The notes under the pieces: generated by a model
Told to the model about the DNA's origin: nothing
The model's input: the letters and a program-made list of their open reading frames with translations, nothing else
Database searches by the model: none
Made by a program: the position numbers and the translations under genes
Assembly: GCA_024291935.2 (NCBI GenBank)
Contig: CM044313.1
Span: forward strand, 85,993,001 to 86,057,000
Direction of reading: 5' to 3'
DNA from: Okapia johnstoni
Lineage: Eukaryota; Chordata; Mammalia; Artiodactyla; Giraffidae
Length of the DNA: 64,000 bases
Shown here: positions 21,661 through 34,060 of the stretch, in pieces
Layout of the letters: every line of letters begins with the position of its first letter
Position numbering within the stretch: position 1 is the first letter of the stretch

Positions 21661-23903
21661 TTTGCTTGCATGATCATATTCTTCTATTATCTCAAGGCAT
21701 CCTGCCCTTTGTATTCTCTATAATGGAGAGAAGTTGTAATTTCTCAGTTGTGTTCAGTTTTTAAAGTGTAAGTTTTAAGTTAAGTGTTGGTTAAGTGTTT
21801 TTTTACTGTCTTTCCATAGGTGTATGTTCTCTCTTAGATGGATCTTGTCTTAACCTTGCAGGCTGCCTCATAAATGAATTATTTAGATTACCACACATGT
21901 AAGATCTCTCTTCTTTGTAGGTTATCCATCGCATACTGATTTCTGCAGGAAGTGTTTTTATCTGGGATTGCATTTAAATCATCTGTCTCCTACATGTCTA
22001 TATTCTCTACTATATATAAAATTGAAATTTTTAAAAAGAACTTTCACACACCCCACAAAGCTGTTATGTCAATTTCATGGGTTCCCTATTTTAACCAGCA
22101 TTGTGCCCAGCTGATCCCATAATGCTTAAATAAGAAACTGATTAACACATGTTGTTTTCAGATTTCTCTCCAACCTTGTCTTCAGAAAGGAAATATCCTG
22201 GGTTGTCTTGAGGACTGCCTTACATAACAAGAGTATTTGTTTGCATCTTTAGAATTACTCAGGTTCTTCTGCAAATCTTCTTTGTCTACACTCTGTTTAT
22301 GCCTTGAGATTCCTTGCTCACTTATATATCTTTGTACAGTCAGGCCTATTCCACCACTGATACCCTGGGCCTGGAGCAATGCTATCTATGTCCTGTCTTC
22401 TATTGGGTCCTTCTCTGTCTTTGATCTAAGGTTCTGACTTTCTTGCTAAGATCTTTAGGAGGAAAATCTTCTTGCACATATACTCTATATATTACATTAT
22501 TTCTCAGCAGTTTCTTGTAGTCCACTGCTGACTTTTGGCTTTTTCCTGGATATCTCATTTACAGAGACACAAGTCTCCTTAAGATATAGTCTCACATGAA
22601 ACGTTATTATCTCTGATTCAGCTCTCAACTTCAGGATTTTGTAAAGGAAATCTTGTTCTTCCAATATTATGGGCAGTATTTTGATTTTCTGCTGTTTGTT
22701 AGCTTACTTTGCTATTGTTCCCCCAACTCACTGAAACTTTATAAATTTATTTTCCTTCATAAGGTCCTAAAGATGATTATGCATGGAGATCAGACTCTGT
22801 TCTGTTACCAGCTTATCAAGAATCCCCTTGGTTTCTATGTCTGGATCTAGCCAGGAATAGGCAAAGCTTAAAAATTCCTCTCAGAGAGAGATGAGATCTG
22901 ACAGCTAAATATGTACATTTTTTAATGTTAATGTGACAGATTTCAGCCTTGCAATATTGCTTCTGAAGATCAGGTCCTTGGGAATATAGAACCATGCTGC
23001 TCTAATTGAAGACTGTCGCAGGTCATTTCATGCTTCCATGACAATCTCAGATCTGCAGCCAGCCTCAGCAGAGCAGTTATCACTGCAACTCAGAAACTAG
23101 GATATTGAGAATTCCTTCCTGACTTGGATTTACCTATGGAAGCTTTCCTTTTTAAATTTTTTTTTGTCAGGATTATACCATTTTCAGAGATCTTTTCCTT
23201 ATTTTCCACCAACTCAATTTTTATATGTGACCTGTCCTGAACTCTCCTATATGATTATATCTTCCTAACTTTTAAATATCTACTTATACAATATACTCTG
23301 TGTAATAGGTATTATAACTTTTAACAGCTTATATATACAATTTAGCATACAACAGGTGCTCAGTAATGCAATTTATTGTAAAAAGAAAGATATCAATACC
23401 TTGTGGTTCTTTTCCTTTCACTTGACCTGCTGATATATTGATATTTATTTTTCAATTCATAAATATTTACCCTTTATCATCTGAACACATTTTGGTCTTT
23501 AACATGTTTGCAGGCCTGTCATCTCCTTTCCTTAACAGAAGTAAGTTTTCCAGCAATTACAAATGAAACTTAAAATATTTGACCAGATTTCAGTCAAGGC
23601 AGTCCTAAGGCAGCTACGATACGATAGAGAAGGTTTAGCACAGCTTGTCCCCTCTGTACCGTGTTCACGCTCATTCATGACATTCTACTCCACTGTATTT
23701 TCCACAAGCATCTAGAATGAAGAGAAACAGCCTAGATGACTCACTCAATTAAAATGAAAATCTAAATGACTCCTGCCATGTCCCTTTCTACTTGCATTCT
23801 ATGAAAGAAAACTTCAAAAAGAAATCTGAGTAGTACACGACTGACTATGCAACTTATCTACATGGCAATTTTCAGAGTCAAAAGAGAGAATAACATTAAA
23901 TCA
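21661..23903. other. Unassigned DNA
   Basis: Over 2 kb with no recognised family. 22030-23140 is less AT-rich than the surroundings and could be single-copy sequence or an old retroelement that I cannot name. Short open frames (22182-22379 -, 22237-22437 +, 22653-22850 +) show no domains. Confidence 0.35.
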
Positions 23904-24020
23904 ATTCATCTAATTTTGTTTTTTTTTTTTTTCCATTTTTTTTATTTTTAAGCGTATTTATTTTTTTTTATTTTAGTTGGGGGCTAATTACTTTACAATA
24001 TTGTAATTCATCTAATTTTG
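23904..24020 (-). mobile_element. Very short L1-BT insertion with 16-bp target-site duplication
   Basis: The insert 23920-24004 is about 85 bp: a T-rich run (minus-strand poly-A), then 'ttttagttgggggctaatt' and 'actttacaatattgt', the last bases of ruminant L1. 'aattcatctaattttg' flanks it at 23904-23919 and 24005-24020. This is an extreme 5' truncation. The 15-mer 'aagcgtatttatttt' inside the tail (23950-23964) is repeated just outside (24021-24035). Confidence 0.93.
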
Positions 24021-25498
24021 AAGCGTATTTATTTTACCAAAATATCAACTGATTAGCTAGGCATATGTAGTAAATATATTTCAACAATTTTGAAAATAAA
24101 ATTATTTCTAAAACATAAACACAATCTTCTTAGCAAAACAAAGTTTTTTTTTTTAATTCTTGACTCATTATATGAACAACAAATTAAGAATAAAATGAAC
24201 AGAGAAAGTACTTTGCATATTAGTTTATGTGAATCAGTTTCTTACCTTAATTGTCTCTAATGTTTACTGCACTTTTTCTTCATAAATCCATTTTCCAATA
24301 TGATCATATTAATTTTTTATAAAAGTACCAGCAAATTATCTTCAAATTTATACTTAATTGTTGCAAAATTTGAAACTGAGACACTCCTTTCTTTAAACCA
24401 TATATTTTTTTTTTATATTGAAAAAGTAATTTCTCTCTAAAAGTGCTTAGCCAAAAAATTTCTGCTAATGGAGTATTTTCTTAAAGCTCTTTTCCTGTAT
24501 TTGAATATGTAAATATTGAAACCCTAGCATTTTCACAGATGTTGCATTTTTTACTGCACTTGGAGTGTCTCTCTTTGACAAGTATTTTATAAAATGAAAC
24601 TCATTGAATAAGTTCTATTTATGATTATTAATTTTTTTCTAGGGTTGCAGGCTAAAAAGTCAAAGCCCTTCTCATTCCACTTTGGTACAGAATATACATT
24701 GATCCAATTTAAAAATTACTGTTCTATAAAAGTATTCTTCCAACAATTTGAGATAGTCAAAATTCAAAATTAAACCATGTTCAATATTTTAGTTCCTTTC
24801 ATTTTTTATTTTCCCAGGTCCTCTCTTACTTTTATAGGTATAATGTCTTATCCCTTATCCTTTTGAAATCTTTAATAACTACAAGTTCACTAAAAGCTTA
24901 AAATTTGTGCTTGGTTTTTTAATTATGGAATATTTTACTAAATATTTCCAACTGGTATTAAACTACAACCAAAATATGGAGTATTTATTTACAAAAATAT
25001 ATCTATTCTCTTTGTAGCATATAGATTGATTTCCAACATGGTTCTTCAAGAGTTCAAGCATTTTAAAAATATGATGAGAGTGACAGGTAGTAAAAAAGAA
25101 AGGACAATTTAATTTGAAACAAAATTTTAAAATAAATCTAAATTTCTGCTTAAGGAGGGCAACACACGGACACCTATTGATCCACGTTGCTTGTGTACAA
25201 AGAAAGTCTGGGACAGAATGTGGATAAAGTCACCAGGACAGAAGTTATTTGATCTAAATGGAAAGTCAAATAAATAAATAAATAAATGGAAAGTCAGGCT
25301 CCAAAAGTGATGACCACTGGCATTTCATATAGACACCTGTGAGAATTCCTCTTCTTGTGAGATAGTCTTCTTAAAATAAGTAAGTTATTATTCTCTCCAC
25401 ACGTTTGCGGCCCACATGACCACACTCCTATAGCTTCCATTATGGATGCAAATATCACCATTTTATTCCAGTCACATATTCATCAGCAGATTTCTTGA
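24021..25498. other. Unassigned AT-rich DNA
   Basis: Strongly AT-rich with several T-runs. The only defined feature is the (AAAT)n run near 25268-25288. No gene recognised. Confidence 0.4.
25267..25289. repeat. (AAAT)n microsatellite
   Basis: About five AAAT units; 'ggaaagtca' occurs on both sides. Confidence 0.8.
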
Positions 25499-26689
25499 GA
25501 TAAAGGAGGCAATAGTACACCATGGAGAAAAGACAATCTCTTCAGTCAGTGGCATTGGGAAAACTGGACAGTTACATGTCAAAGAATGAGATTATAACAC
25601 TCCCTGACATTGTACATAAGATAAACTAAAATGCATTAAAGACTGAAATGTAAAACTGGATACTACAAAACTCTTGAAGAGGAAATCATAGGCAGCACAC
25701 TTGACATAAATTGCAGTAATATCTTTTTAGACCTATCTCCTAGAATATTGGAAATAAAAACAAAACAAAACAAATGGATCTTAGTTAAACTTGAAAGCTT
25801 TTACATAGCAAAGGAAACCACAAACAAAACAAAAAGATAACCTACAGAATGGGAGAAAATACTTGCAAAAGCTTCAATCAACAAGGGGTTAATCTCCAAA
25901 CAACTCATACAGCTCTGTATTAAAAAAAATTAAACAACAACAGCCCAATTAAAAAACAGGCAGAATATCTAAACAGACATTTCTCCAAAGAAGACATACA
26001 GATGGCTAAAAAACATGTGAAAAGACACTCAACATCACTATTAGAGAAATGCAAATCAAAGTTACAATGAGGTATCACCTCACATCAGTCAGAATGGACA
26101 TCATGATAAATATTAAATGCTGGAGAAATGTAGGGAAAAAAGGGGACCCTCTTACACTGTGATACAGCCATTATGGAGAGCAGCCACTGTGGAGGGCAGT
26201 ATGGAAGTTCCTTAAAAAACTAAAAGTAGAGCTACAATAAGATCTTGCAATCCCATTCCTGGGTATATGTCCAGAGAGAGGTACTTACATCCAATGTTCA
26301 CTGCAGCAGTATTTACAATAGCCAAGGCATGGAGCCAACCTACATATCCATCAACATAAAAATGGATAAAGAAGATAATCCATGATATATATATATATGT
26401 GTGTGTGTGTGTGTAAAATGGATATATATATAATGGAATATCAGCCATAAGAAAGTAGGAAATAATGCCATTGCAGCAACATGGGTGGACCTAGATATTA
26501 TCATACTGAGAAGTGAAGTAAGCCAGAGAGCAAAAAACAATATCATATGATACAGCTTAAATGAGGAAACTAAAAAATAATACAAATGAATCTATTTAAA
26601 AAAGAGAAACAGACTCACAGACATGGGAAACAAACTTATGGTTCCCAAAGTGAAGAGGGTGCAGTGGAGGGGTAAATTAGGAGCTTGAG
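25499..26689 (+). mobile_element. L1M-type LINE-1, C-terminal ORF2 and 3' UTR (first part)
   Basis: Plus-strand L1 ORF2 remnant: 'gataaaggaggcaatagtac', 'acatttctccaaagaagaca', 'gaatggacatcatgat', 'tgttcactgcagcagtattt' and 'cagcaacatgggtggaccta' appear in family order. Reading frames are broken throughout. The copy has an expanded (TA)n(TG)n at 26386-26415. It is interrupted by a Bov-tA at 26690 and continues at 26912. Confidence 0.93.
26386..26432. repeat. (TA)n(TG)n microsatellite in L1
   Basis: Alternating TA then TG run, followed by a second short (TA)n, where the L1 consensus has 'gtggtatatatacaatgg'. A local expansion. Confidence 0.85.
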
Positions 26690-26911
26690 TGGTGGTGGTG
26701 GTGGTTTAGTCACTAAGTCGTGTCCGACTCTTGCGATCCATGAACTGTAGTCTGCCAGTCTCCTCTGTCCATGGGATTCTCCAGGCAAGAATACTGGAGT
26801 GGGCTGCCATTTCCTTCTCCAGGGGATCTTCCTAACACAGAACCCAGGAATGGAACCCAGGTCTCCTGCATTGCAGGCAGATGATTTACCAACTGAGCTA
26901 TGAGGGAAGCC
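26690..26911 (-). mobile_element. Bov-tA SINE inside L1
   Basis: The minus strand reads 'ggcttccctcatagctcag', 'aatcatctgcctgcaatgca', 'gggttccattcctggg' and then Bov-A to 'cgacttagtgactaaacc'. The tail is (ACC)n, seen as (GGT)n at 26690-26704. It splits the old L1, so it is younger. Confidence 0.94.
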
Positions 26912-27089
26912 TATATATATATATATATATGTATGTATAGTTGATTTACAATGTTGTATTAGTTTTCATATGTATATATATATATTTGTATATGTATATC
27001 TATTCTTTTTCAGATTCTTATACATATATATATATATGAAACTAATACAACATTGTAAATCAACTATATTTCAATAAAATTTTTTTTAA
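26912..27089 (+). mobile_element. L1 3' end with inverted duplication
   Basis: 26936-27020 is the L1 3' end on the minus strand ('agttgatttacaatgttg' to 'tttttcagattctt'). 27024-27089 is the same end on the plus strand, finishing 'caactatatttcaataaaa'. The two arms match almost perfectly over about 30 bases ('acaacattgtaaatcaac') around an AT-rich spacer. (TA)n runs lie on both arms. Confidence 0.9.
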
Positions 27090-27545
27090 CTTGAGGCACT
27101 ACAATCTAATGCTTAAGTATTCATTAAAGGCATAGTTTGTCCTCAGAAGTTAAGTATCTATTAGGCTGAATCTGGGAAAAGTTGCAGAAGGAAAAATAAG
27201 CATGTTGTTATAAAAAGGAAAATCTGAAAAAAATGCTAAACTGAATGAGAAGTGAAGACAACAAACATAAACTAGGGCTGATGCAAGCAAAACATAATAT
27301 ATGACACTTATCCTATCATCTCCCAGTCTGAATGTGGCAGTCCCCAATCATTGATCAATAATTCCTTTCCTTCTTGTCCCAGATTGTGCCTTATAGTCCT
27401 TCTCAACACAAGATATGTAACAGTAACAGTAATTTTGAATTTTTGTTGGCTAGAAAAACACTCAACCCAGGTCACAGATGATTTCCAAAACAAAGCCTTG
27501 CATATTCAAAATGGGGGGGCGGGGAGAGAGATCTTCCACAGGCAA
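27090..27545. other. Unassigned DNA
   Basis: No family recognised. A G-run 'gggggggcgggg' at about 27514-27525 lies at its end and may belong to the L1-BT fragment that follows. Confidence 0.4.
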
Positions 27546-27659
27546 AGGAAAGTGAAGGGGAAAACATGTACACCCATGGTGGATTCATGTCAATGTATGG
27601 CAAAACAAATACAATATTGTAAAGTTAAAAAATAGAAAATAAACTAATCAAAAAAAAAG
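27546..27659 (+). mobile_element. L1-BT 3'-end fragment
   Basis: Shows 'aaaacatgtacacccatggt', 'tcatgtcaatgtatggcaaa', 'caatattgtaaagttaaaaa' and a poly-A tail at 27650-27658. Nearly identical to the end of the copy at 58.9-59.2 kb. Confidence 0.9.
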
Positions 27660-28258
27660 AACAAATAATTACAAGGACTTCCATGAATTTATGATGACTG
27701 ATTGACTGATTTCTCGATTCAGGCTATATGTAATAAACATGTTATAACTGATTAAAGTAGGAAAGCAGAATCTACAACATGAATGAATTGAAAGATGCCA
27801 CAAACATTAAGATTGTATGGAAAAAAGAGAATTTAACAACTACTATGTTGGATTTACAATTACTGTTGAAACTTTTAATGGCTGAATTTTAAAACACAAT
27901 GAAGCATGCAAGGTTTAGCTCTCCTTTTGGAAAATGTATTCTTAAGATCTGCAGTGACCTTCTGCCACACATTGAATTACATGTACCTAGTCAACTTCAA
28001 AACTATTTGGAAGAAAAGCACTCTCTATTCCTACAAAAAGGGTTAATAATTGCTTGCAAAAATAAGAAATACTTTAAAATATTGAAAGAGAGGAAATAAA
28101 TACTTTAATAATGTTATATCAATAATTTAATTCTTTAAGAAATAAATTGTAGATATCATTTTATTATTATTATCTGCTTTTCTAACTTATTATCTTGTTT
28201 TAGAATAAGAAATGCATACAAACTGAATGCTTTGTATCACTGAATTGAGGAGGTCAAT
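27660..28258. other. Unassigned AT-rich DNA
   Basis: A 66-codon plus-strand frame (27899-28099) has no recognised domain. Nothing else seen. Confidence 0.4.
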
Positions 28259-28365
28259 CTTTTTTTTGGGGGGAGGGATTGAATTGCCTCATTTATTTTT
28301 AATTAATTTATTTTTTAATTGGAGGATAATTGCTTTACAGAATTTTGTTGTTTTCTGTCAAACCA
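28259..28365 (-). mobile_element. L1-BT-type 3'-end fragment
   Basis: The plus strand shows T-rich sequence, then 'tttaattggaggataattgctttacag' and 'ttttctgtcaaacc', the reverse of the terminal L1-BT 3' UTR. Flanks 'aggtcaatctt' and 'agatcagtctt' could be a decayed duplication. Confidence 0.75.
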
Positions 28366-30425
28366 AAGAGATCAGTCTTGAAAGAAAGTATTTTCAGTAA
28401 AAGTCACATGTATCTTGGAAATAAAAATGATGTTTAAATGAAGTAAATGATGTTAAATGATGCTGAAATGAAGTAAAAGTGCTTTAGGAAAAAATATTTT
28501 TTTTTCCAGAATCAATCATCAGCTCACATATGTGTGTGTGTATATATATAATATGATACACATGTACATAGATATATATCTCAATGACTATCTAATTCTA
28601 TATTATTATGTAAGTGAACTGAAAAGGCAATATAAGAAAACTATCTGAACTGGGAGAAATAGATATTTTCAGCAACACAAAATGTAACATAAATTGGGAT
28701 TATTTATAACATTTGATTTAACTATATCCTCATATCAAAATTTTAAGATATTTAGACAATATCTTCCAAAATATAATCGTACATTGTGAAGTGTTTCACT
28801 TTTTAAGTAAATGATATATTTACCTTCCTGACAGAGTAGGATTACTTTGAAATACATTGTCTTTGCTCTCCAGAAAAGTTGTCTCCAATAGTTTCACAAT
28901 GTTTCTGTATGAATCAAAACTACAATTAAAAATAGAGTTTACTAAAAGAAATCCTCATTGAATCTATTCTCTAGAATGTCGGAATTAACTATTTTAAATA
29001 TAATGATATTTTTTGAGGCAATTACGTAAAAAAAAAGCTATACGTAAAGAAGGTTTTGTGTTATGACAACAACATTAAATTAAGCAAAGTAATAATTTGT
29101 ACTAAATTACTTGACCTAAAAAATGGGGGAAATGGTAATTTCTGGTTCAAAGACAATAACAGAGTAGTGAGAATTAGTTACCATAGATAAATGGAAAATA
29201 TGGTAAAAACAAGCATTTAAGACTATTCTTGAGATTTATTGAAGCAGAAAGCATCAAAAATAATCATTCCCATGTATAAGAGGAATGGGTTTGGATTAAA
29301 GTTATAATTGGCACAGTAACAGTCCTGAATAAAGCAAAACAAAATATCATATCCATTTAAAGTAAATAATAGAAAGAACTCCTCCATTAAAGCAGATCTA
29401 GTTAGTACTGTAGGTGACATCACATATTCCTGCTACACAGCAATATCCTCTTTACCACTTCTTACAACATGTGAAAAAGTAAAACATATTCTACTCTGCC
29501 TAACAAAGGCTCAAAGGATAATAAATACCTTTTTCCAACATTAAGATTTTGGGATATGCATTTGATACCTTCATTTAAGTTCTAATCAGGAACTGTGCAT
29601 GATTTGTGCACCTATATGTTTCTTTCCTCCTGCAGCAAAGTGGCCTTGTGGTAATTAGTACTTGTCACCTCATGGTTCTAACCCTGAGAGCTCCAGTGAC
29701 CAAGATGGAAGAGAAACGCATTGCTTTTATAATTTAGCTTCAGATGTCATATAACATCACTTCTGCCATTCTCCTTTAGATGAAGCAGTCAAAAGCTTGA
29801 TAAGACAAGGAGAAGGAACATAAACTTTCACCTCTCAGTGAGAGAAGTGCTAAAAGAACTTAAACTTGCAGTGACGATACACATAACAGATTATGTGTGT
29901 TTTGTGTGTGCATGTTCATGTATATACGAATATGTGTGTATGTATAACTATTTAATTCTATACATTTATATGTATATATTATATAAATATGTATATTTGT
30001 TTAAATAATGGAAAATAATTATCATAGTTTGAAAATAATTATAACAGTTTAGTAAGTGGAGCCAATGATGAACGTGGATATTTGTGAAATATATTTTCAG
30101 CCATCACACTAAAACCAAGTGTTAAATTATGAAGTTACAATCAGGTCTTCCATTCAACTAAATGAAAACAAAATAAACTAAAAAATGTACAGTCACATTG
30201 CCCTCATCAAAATGATAGAGTAACAGCTTTAAAAGGGGTTTATCTGTACCAAATATAAGCTCAATAAAGTTTATCTTTAACATATATTTGAAAATGCTAA
30301 CTTTATTTTCATGTTTTATAACATAAATAACATATTACAATAGTCATATATCCTGTTTATCAAATAATAGCACATATATTGGGTTGAATTCTCACATCTT
30401 TAAATGATATGATTTGAATAAAAGT
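28366..30425. other. Unassigned AT-rich DNA with simple repeats
   Basis: A 21-bp imperfect duplication lies at 28425-28445 and 28455-28475. TG/TA-rich runs occur at 28531-28549 and 29890-30000. From about 29690 to 29880 the order of 'catataacatcacttctgcc' and 'acctctcagtgagagaagtg' recalls an old mammal-wide interspersed repeat whose family I cannot fix. Confidence 0.35.
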
Positions 30426-30597
30426 ACAGTAAAGAATCTGCCTGCATTGAGGGAGACCTGGGTTCAATCTCTGGGTCACGAAGATCCCCTGGAGAAGGGA
30501 ATGGTTACCCTCTCCAGTCTTCTTACCTGGAGAATTTAATGGACAGAGGCTGAAGTCCATGTGACCACAAAGAGTTGGATGTGACAGAACAACTAAT
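30426..30597 (+). mobile_element. Bov-tA SINE, A box missing
   Basis: Plus strand from 'agtaaagaatctgcctgcat' with B box 'gggttcaatctctgg', then a Bov-A unit shortened around 'ggacagaggctgaag', ending 'gacagaacaactaatac'. Confidence 0.9.
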
Positions 30598-33049
30598 ACT
30601 ACCACTACTATTTTAAAACTGGCTATTCAAAAAAAATCTCTAGGAAGCAGGGTTAGACTTGATTTGGACTGATTTCATTTAGAATAAGCTGACTGCAGAA
30701 TCTTTCAAAGGAAATTAAACACCTGCTTTTTGCCTACCACACATCTGTCTGCCCGTGTGTTGGGTAAAGATTTGGGATCATTTTTCCCTTCTTGCAGCTG
30801 TGAAAGTACCATTAATGAATTGTTTCTGCTTTTCACTGTAATATACTATTTTTCTAAGAGTAAAGCAGAGATTTTTACTTCTGATCACCTTTTTTTGAAT
30901 TCGATGAAAACATGATTTAGTGGTAATAAGAGTGAAAATACTCATCAAAGTAAGTAATTTATGGGGTGTTATCTATATTTTCCTGTCTGTTTTGCTGTTA
31001 GCAACTCAACTTTTTTTTGGTTCTTGAATATTGGGGCTTAGAAATCTGAGGAATGTGTTACCTCCTGAACATATACCTGTGATTTCCAGTTATGGCACTT
31101 AACTTTAATTGGATGGCAATATTCCACACTAACCTGCATCTGGAAACAAAACTTTTACAGAACCATTTGAAAAATACCTTTAATGATCTTTTGTGTGTAT
31201 GTGTGTGACTCAGCATCTATTCTTTTAAGATACGTTGAATTTTTTTTGAATTGTAACTTTGCCAACTTCTTTTCCCTATTCTTTTTCTTTTGCTTGAAGG
31301 ACGATCATACCAAGTGCAGAATAAAGAATAGAGCTTCATATAATGATTTGATTATAGCTTGTTAAGAATAGACTTGTTTTCTACTCATCATTCTCTCTTC
31401 AATTTTTCACTGAGCTGTGCTCTTTTAGAAATTTCGTTGAGTGGGAAGATGTGAGCTTATGTAAACATACATTGAACAGCTGAACTGAAAGGTTTATAGC
31501 CCCAAACAGGAGATTACTCATTGGCACTAGTACAATGCACAGACATTTTCACACACGGCTCATAATTGCAATATTGTATTTGAGGGAAAATGTGTTTGAT
31601 AAAGAGTGAAAACAGCTCTACAGTTGCTCAGGAAGATAACATTTGTTAAGTTAACCAAATCAATGTTTCATCTTGTGGTTTCTATTTCATCAAATTTATG
31701 GACAATTATCTTATAAAGCATGCTGAAATGCAGAATTATAATTAAATAAGATGTGATAAATTTAATTCTAGTTTATCCAATTGAGTGTTAAAAGAGGACT
31801 GCTAAATTTTGTATGTGTGTAATAGTATTATTTATAGCACAGAAATTACTCAATTACCTTGTCATGCATTTTACCATTTTTGCTAGTTGTGTGAAAATGT
31901 AATATCAATTCCAATCCTATTATTTTTAATCAGACTATTCAAAATGCTTTGCTGTAGCTGGAAAAAAAATGGGTTCTATATTGTATGATTTTTCTTAAAC
32001 CAATTAGATATGGTTTCCTTGCAGATTCTCTTCAAGTTGGTCCTTCAAACTTCAGGATTTTATGGAAAACAAAAACAACTACTCTTCCAATTAGCTTATT
32101 TAACTGATATAGCCATTGATAAAATGCTTTTGAAATGAAATGACAATAGATTTAATGTTTTAATATCTCTACTTCATAACCCCTCTGTAGTTTGTACATC
32201 TTATCTTGTTCTTTCTCTTTCCAGCTTTTCAAACTTTGACCTAAAAGCAGAACCACTTTTTAGCTTTCAAGTAAGAGTTTGAAAGTGCTGGAAAGAATGT
32301 TACCCTGCCCTTAGAATAAGATTAAAAACTTCACTAACTACAAATTAATGACTTTTCTCAAAAACACTGGAGAAATGGAAGTCAAACAACTTACCAGAAA
32401 CCTAAATAAAGATAGGTCCCTGAGAAGAAATACAGAATTTGAGCATTTGCTTATTCAGTACAGATATCTGGTCATATAATTTGGCTAGTGGATTCAACTA
32501 AAATATTTAAGCTGCTAAAGACTGATTTTTGGTTAACATGACAGAGTGAAACTCTAGGAGACCTGAGACAAAGGAGATTTGCAGATACTGCAGCCTGTTC
32601 CTTTTAGAACTTCACCAGGTGTTTATGTGAAAGATCAGGGAGAATACTTAGAATATCATCCCTTTTGGGGTTGAGTTGGTAGCCACTTCCAAAATCCACC
32701 CAGAGATATCACATGAAAATAAATATGTATAGAGGTATACTAAATATGATATATACATAGATATATGTTCATAATATGATATAAAATGTACATGTATATC
32801 CTTTAATATGTATGGATTTTAAAGAAAATGTAGTCTGCAGTTCAGGATTTCACTGCAATAGGCATCTGAAGACAGAAACGGGGAAAAATAAATTCTAGCC
32901 TTGGCTGATGGGAGGGAAAGAATAAACACTGGATGGGCTAAAGAGCTAAATGAAGAAAACAGGAAAGAGAATCCCTGAATAAGATGTGAAATATTAGACA
33001 CTGATCAACTTAAACAAAAGAGAAAAAGCAGGCTAAAAACAAATGAACA
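30598..33049. other. Unassigned AT-rich DNA
   Basis: No gene recognised. Short T-rich open frames (for example 31183-31365 +) are compositional. 32700-32820 is an irregular TA-rich tract. Confidence 0.4.
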
Positions 33050-33480
33050 AATTTTTGGGCAACTGTAGGAATACAATGAAACATCTAATATTTTCATCCC
33101 TAGAATCCTGGAAGAGAAGAGAGTGGGACTGAAAATTTTGTAAAGTATGTGAAGAAACAGTGGGTAAAGTTTTCAAAAATTTGTCAAAAATATCAACCAG
33201 AGAAAAAAGACACTTCACCTGCACAGGAAAAACAATTGACCTGAAAGAAGATTTCACATCAGAAACCATGGAGAAAATAAGCACGTGCCAAAGTATTTTG
33301 CAGGTGCGGAAAGAATAAAACTTTTAATCCAGAATCCTAAACCCAGCCCTCTTCTCTACCCTCCGCTGCAAAAAGTCCTTCAGGGGTGAAGGAGAATTCA
33401 AGACAATATCAAAAGAAGGTAATCTAAGAGAATTTGCTGCCCATGTGACCCACCCTAAAACAAATATCTAGGATATCAAA
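33050..33480 (+). mobile_element. L1/HAL1 ORF1-like remnant (tentative)
   Basis: 'atttcacatcagaaaccatgg' (33251-33271), then 'ccttcaggggtgaaggagaa' with 'ttcaagacaatatc' and 'ctaagagaatttgctgcc', follow the order of the C-terminal part of L1 ORF1 (protein pattern FTSETMEK..., then SFRGEGEFKTISKEGNLREF). Frames are broken. HAL1, the half-L1 lacking ORF2, is an equally good assignment. Confidence 0.55.
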
Positions 33481-33496
33481 CTGATAGTTTGATATC
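33472..33496. repeat. Perfect 11-bp inverted repeat
   Basis: 'gatatcaaact' and 'agtttgatatc' flank a 3-base spacer 'gat'. It could extrude as a hairpin. It lies at the end of the ORF1-like remnant. Confidence 0.85.
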
Positions 33497-33599
33497 AACT
33501 TATTGAGTAAATCAATAAATTGAAGAGAAGGTACAAATCTTCCTTAATGAATAATTCTAATTATAAATGTAGAAGGAATGAGGTAGTGGCAAAGACTCT

Positions 33600-34060
33600 C
33601 CTTAGTCAAATATTAGTTAGGCTCCTCTAAGCTCTTTTTCCAATGAGGTTCCATCCTTGGCCCATGTTTTTAAAAGCAAGAATCCAGCTAAGTTAAACAA
33701 AAATTCCCCACCCATAATATCTGATCATCTTTGATATTTGATCAAATTCCTCATCACTTACCATCCCCTACCATCCCCTAGATGCTTCCTGACCATCTGG
33801 CCTACATACAAGAATCTTGTCCTTTTGGTTTAGCCAGATTTCTTTCCCCCTTTCACTAGATATTAATATTCTTTCTTAGTAACTTCCATCTGCTGACTCC
33901 TGCCCTACTCTTTCACTATAAATCTCTACTTTTCCTTACTGTATTATTAGTCAAGCCTGATTTCTCTCTCTCCTACAGCTGAAGTTCCTCCAGAATAATG
34001 TCTTCCTTATCATCTTTAGCAAGGGTCATAAATAAATTTTTAATAGTTAATAAAAATACA
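33600..34060 (+). mobile_element. LTR-like sequence (tentative)
   Basis: The stretch has the make-up of an old retroviral LTR: a C/T-rich body, 'ctttcactataaatctctac' with a TATA-like core near 33914, then 'tcaagcctgatttctctc' and 'cataaataaatttt' with a possible polyadenylation signal near 34030. Family and borders are uncertain. A 10-bp tandem 'taccatcccc' lies near 33761-33780. Confidence 0.35.

Noticed and set aside
21661..23200. Possible host exons in the less AT-rich stretch
   Set aside because: Open frames are under 80 codons, lack recognisable domains and have no consistent splice-site framing. I cannot support a gene.
29690..29880. Old interspersed repeat or LTR piece
   Set aside because: The word order looks familiar but I could not place it in a family with confidence, so it is only mentioned in the surrounding stretch.
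33600..34060. TATA-like and AATAAA-like strings as a host promoter or gene end
   Set aside because: They sit in an LTR-like stretch and no exon or open frame is next to them.
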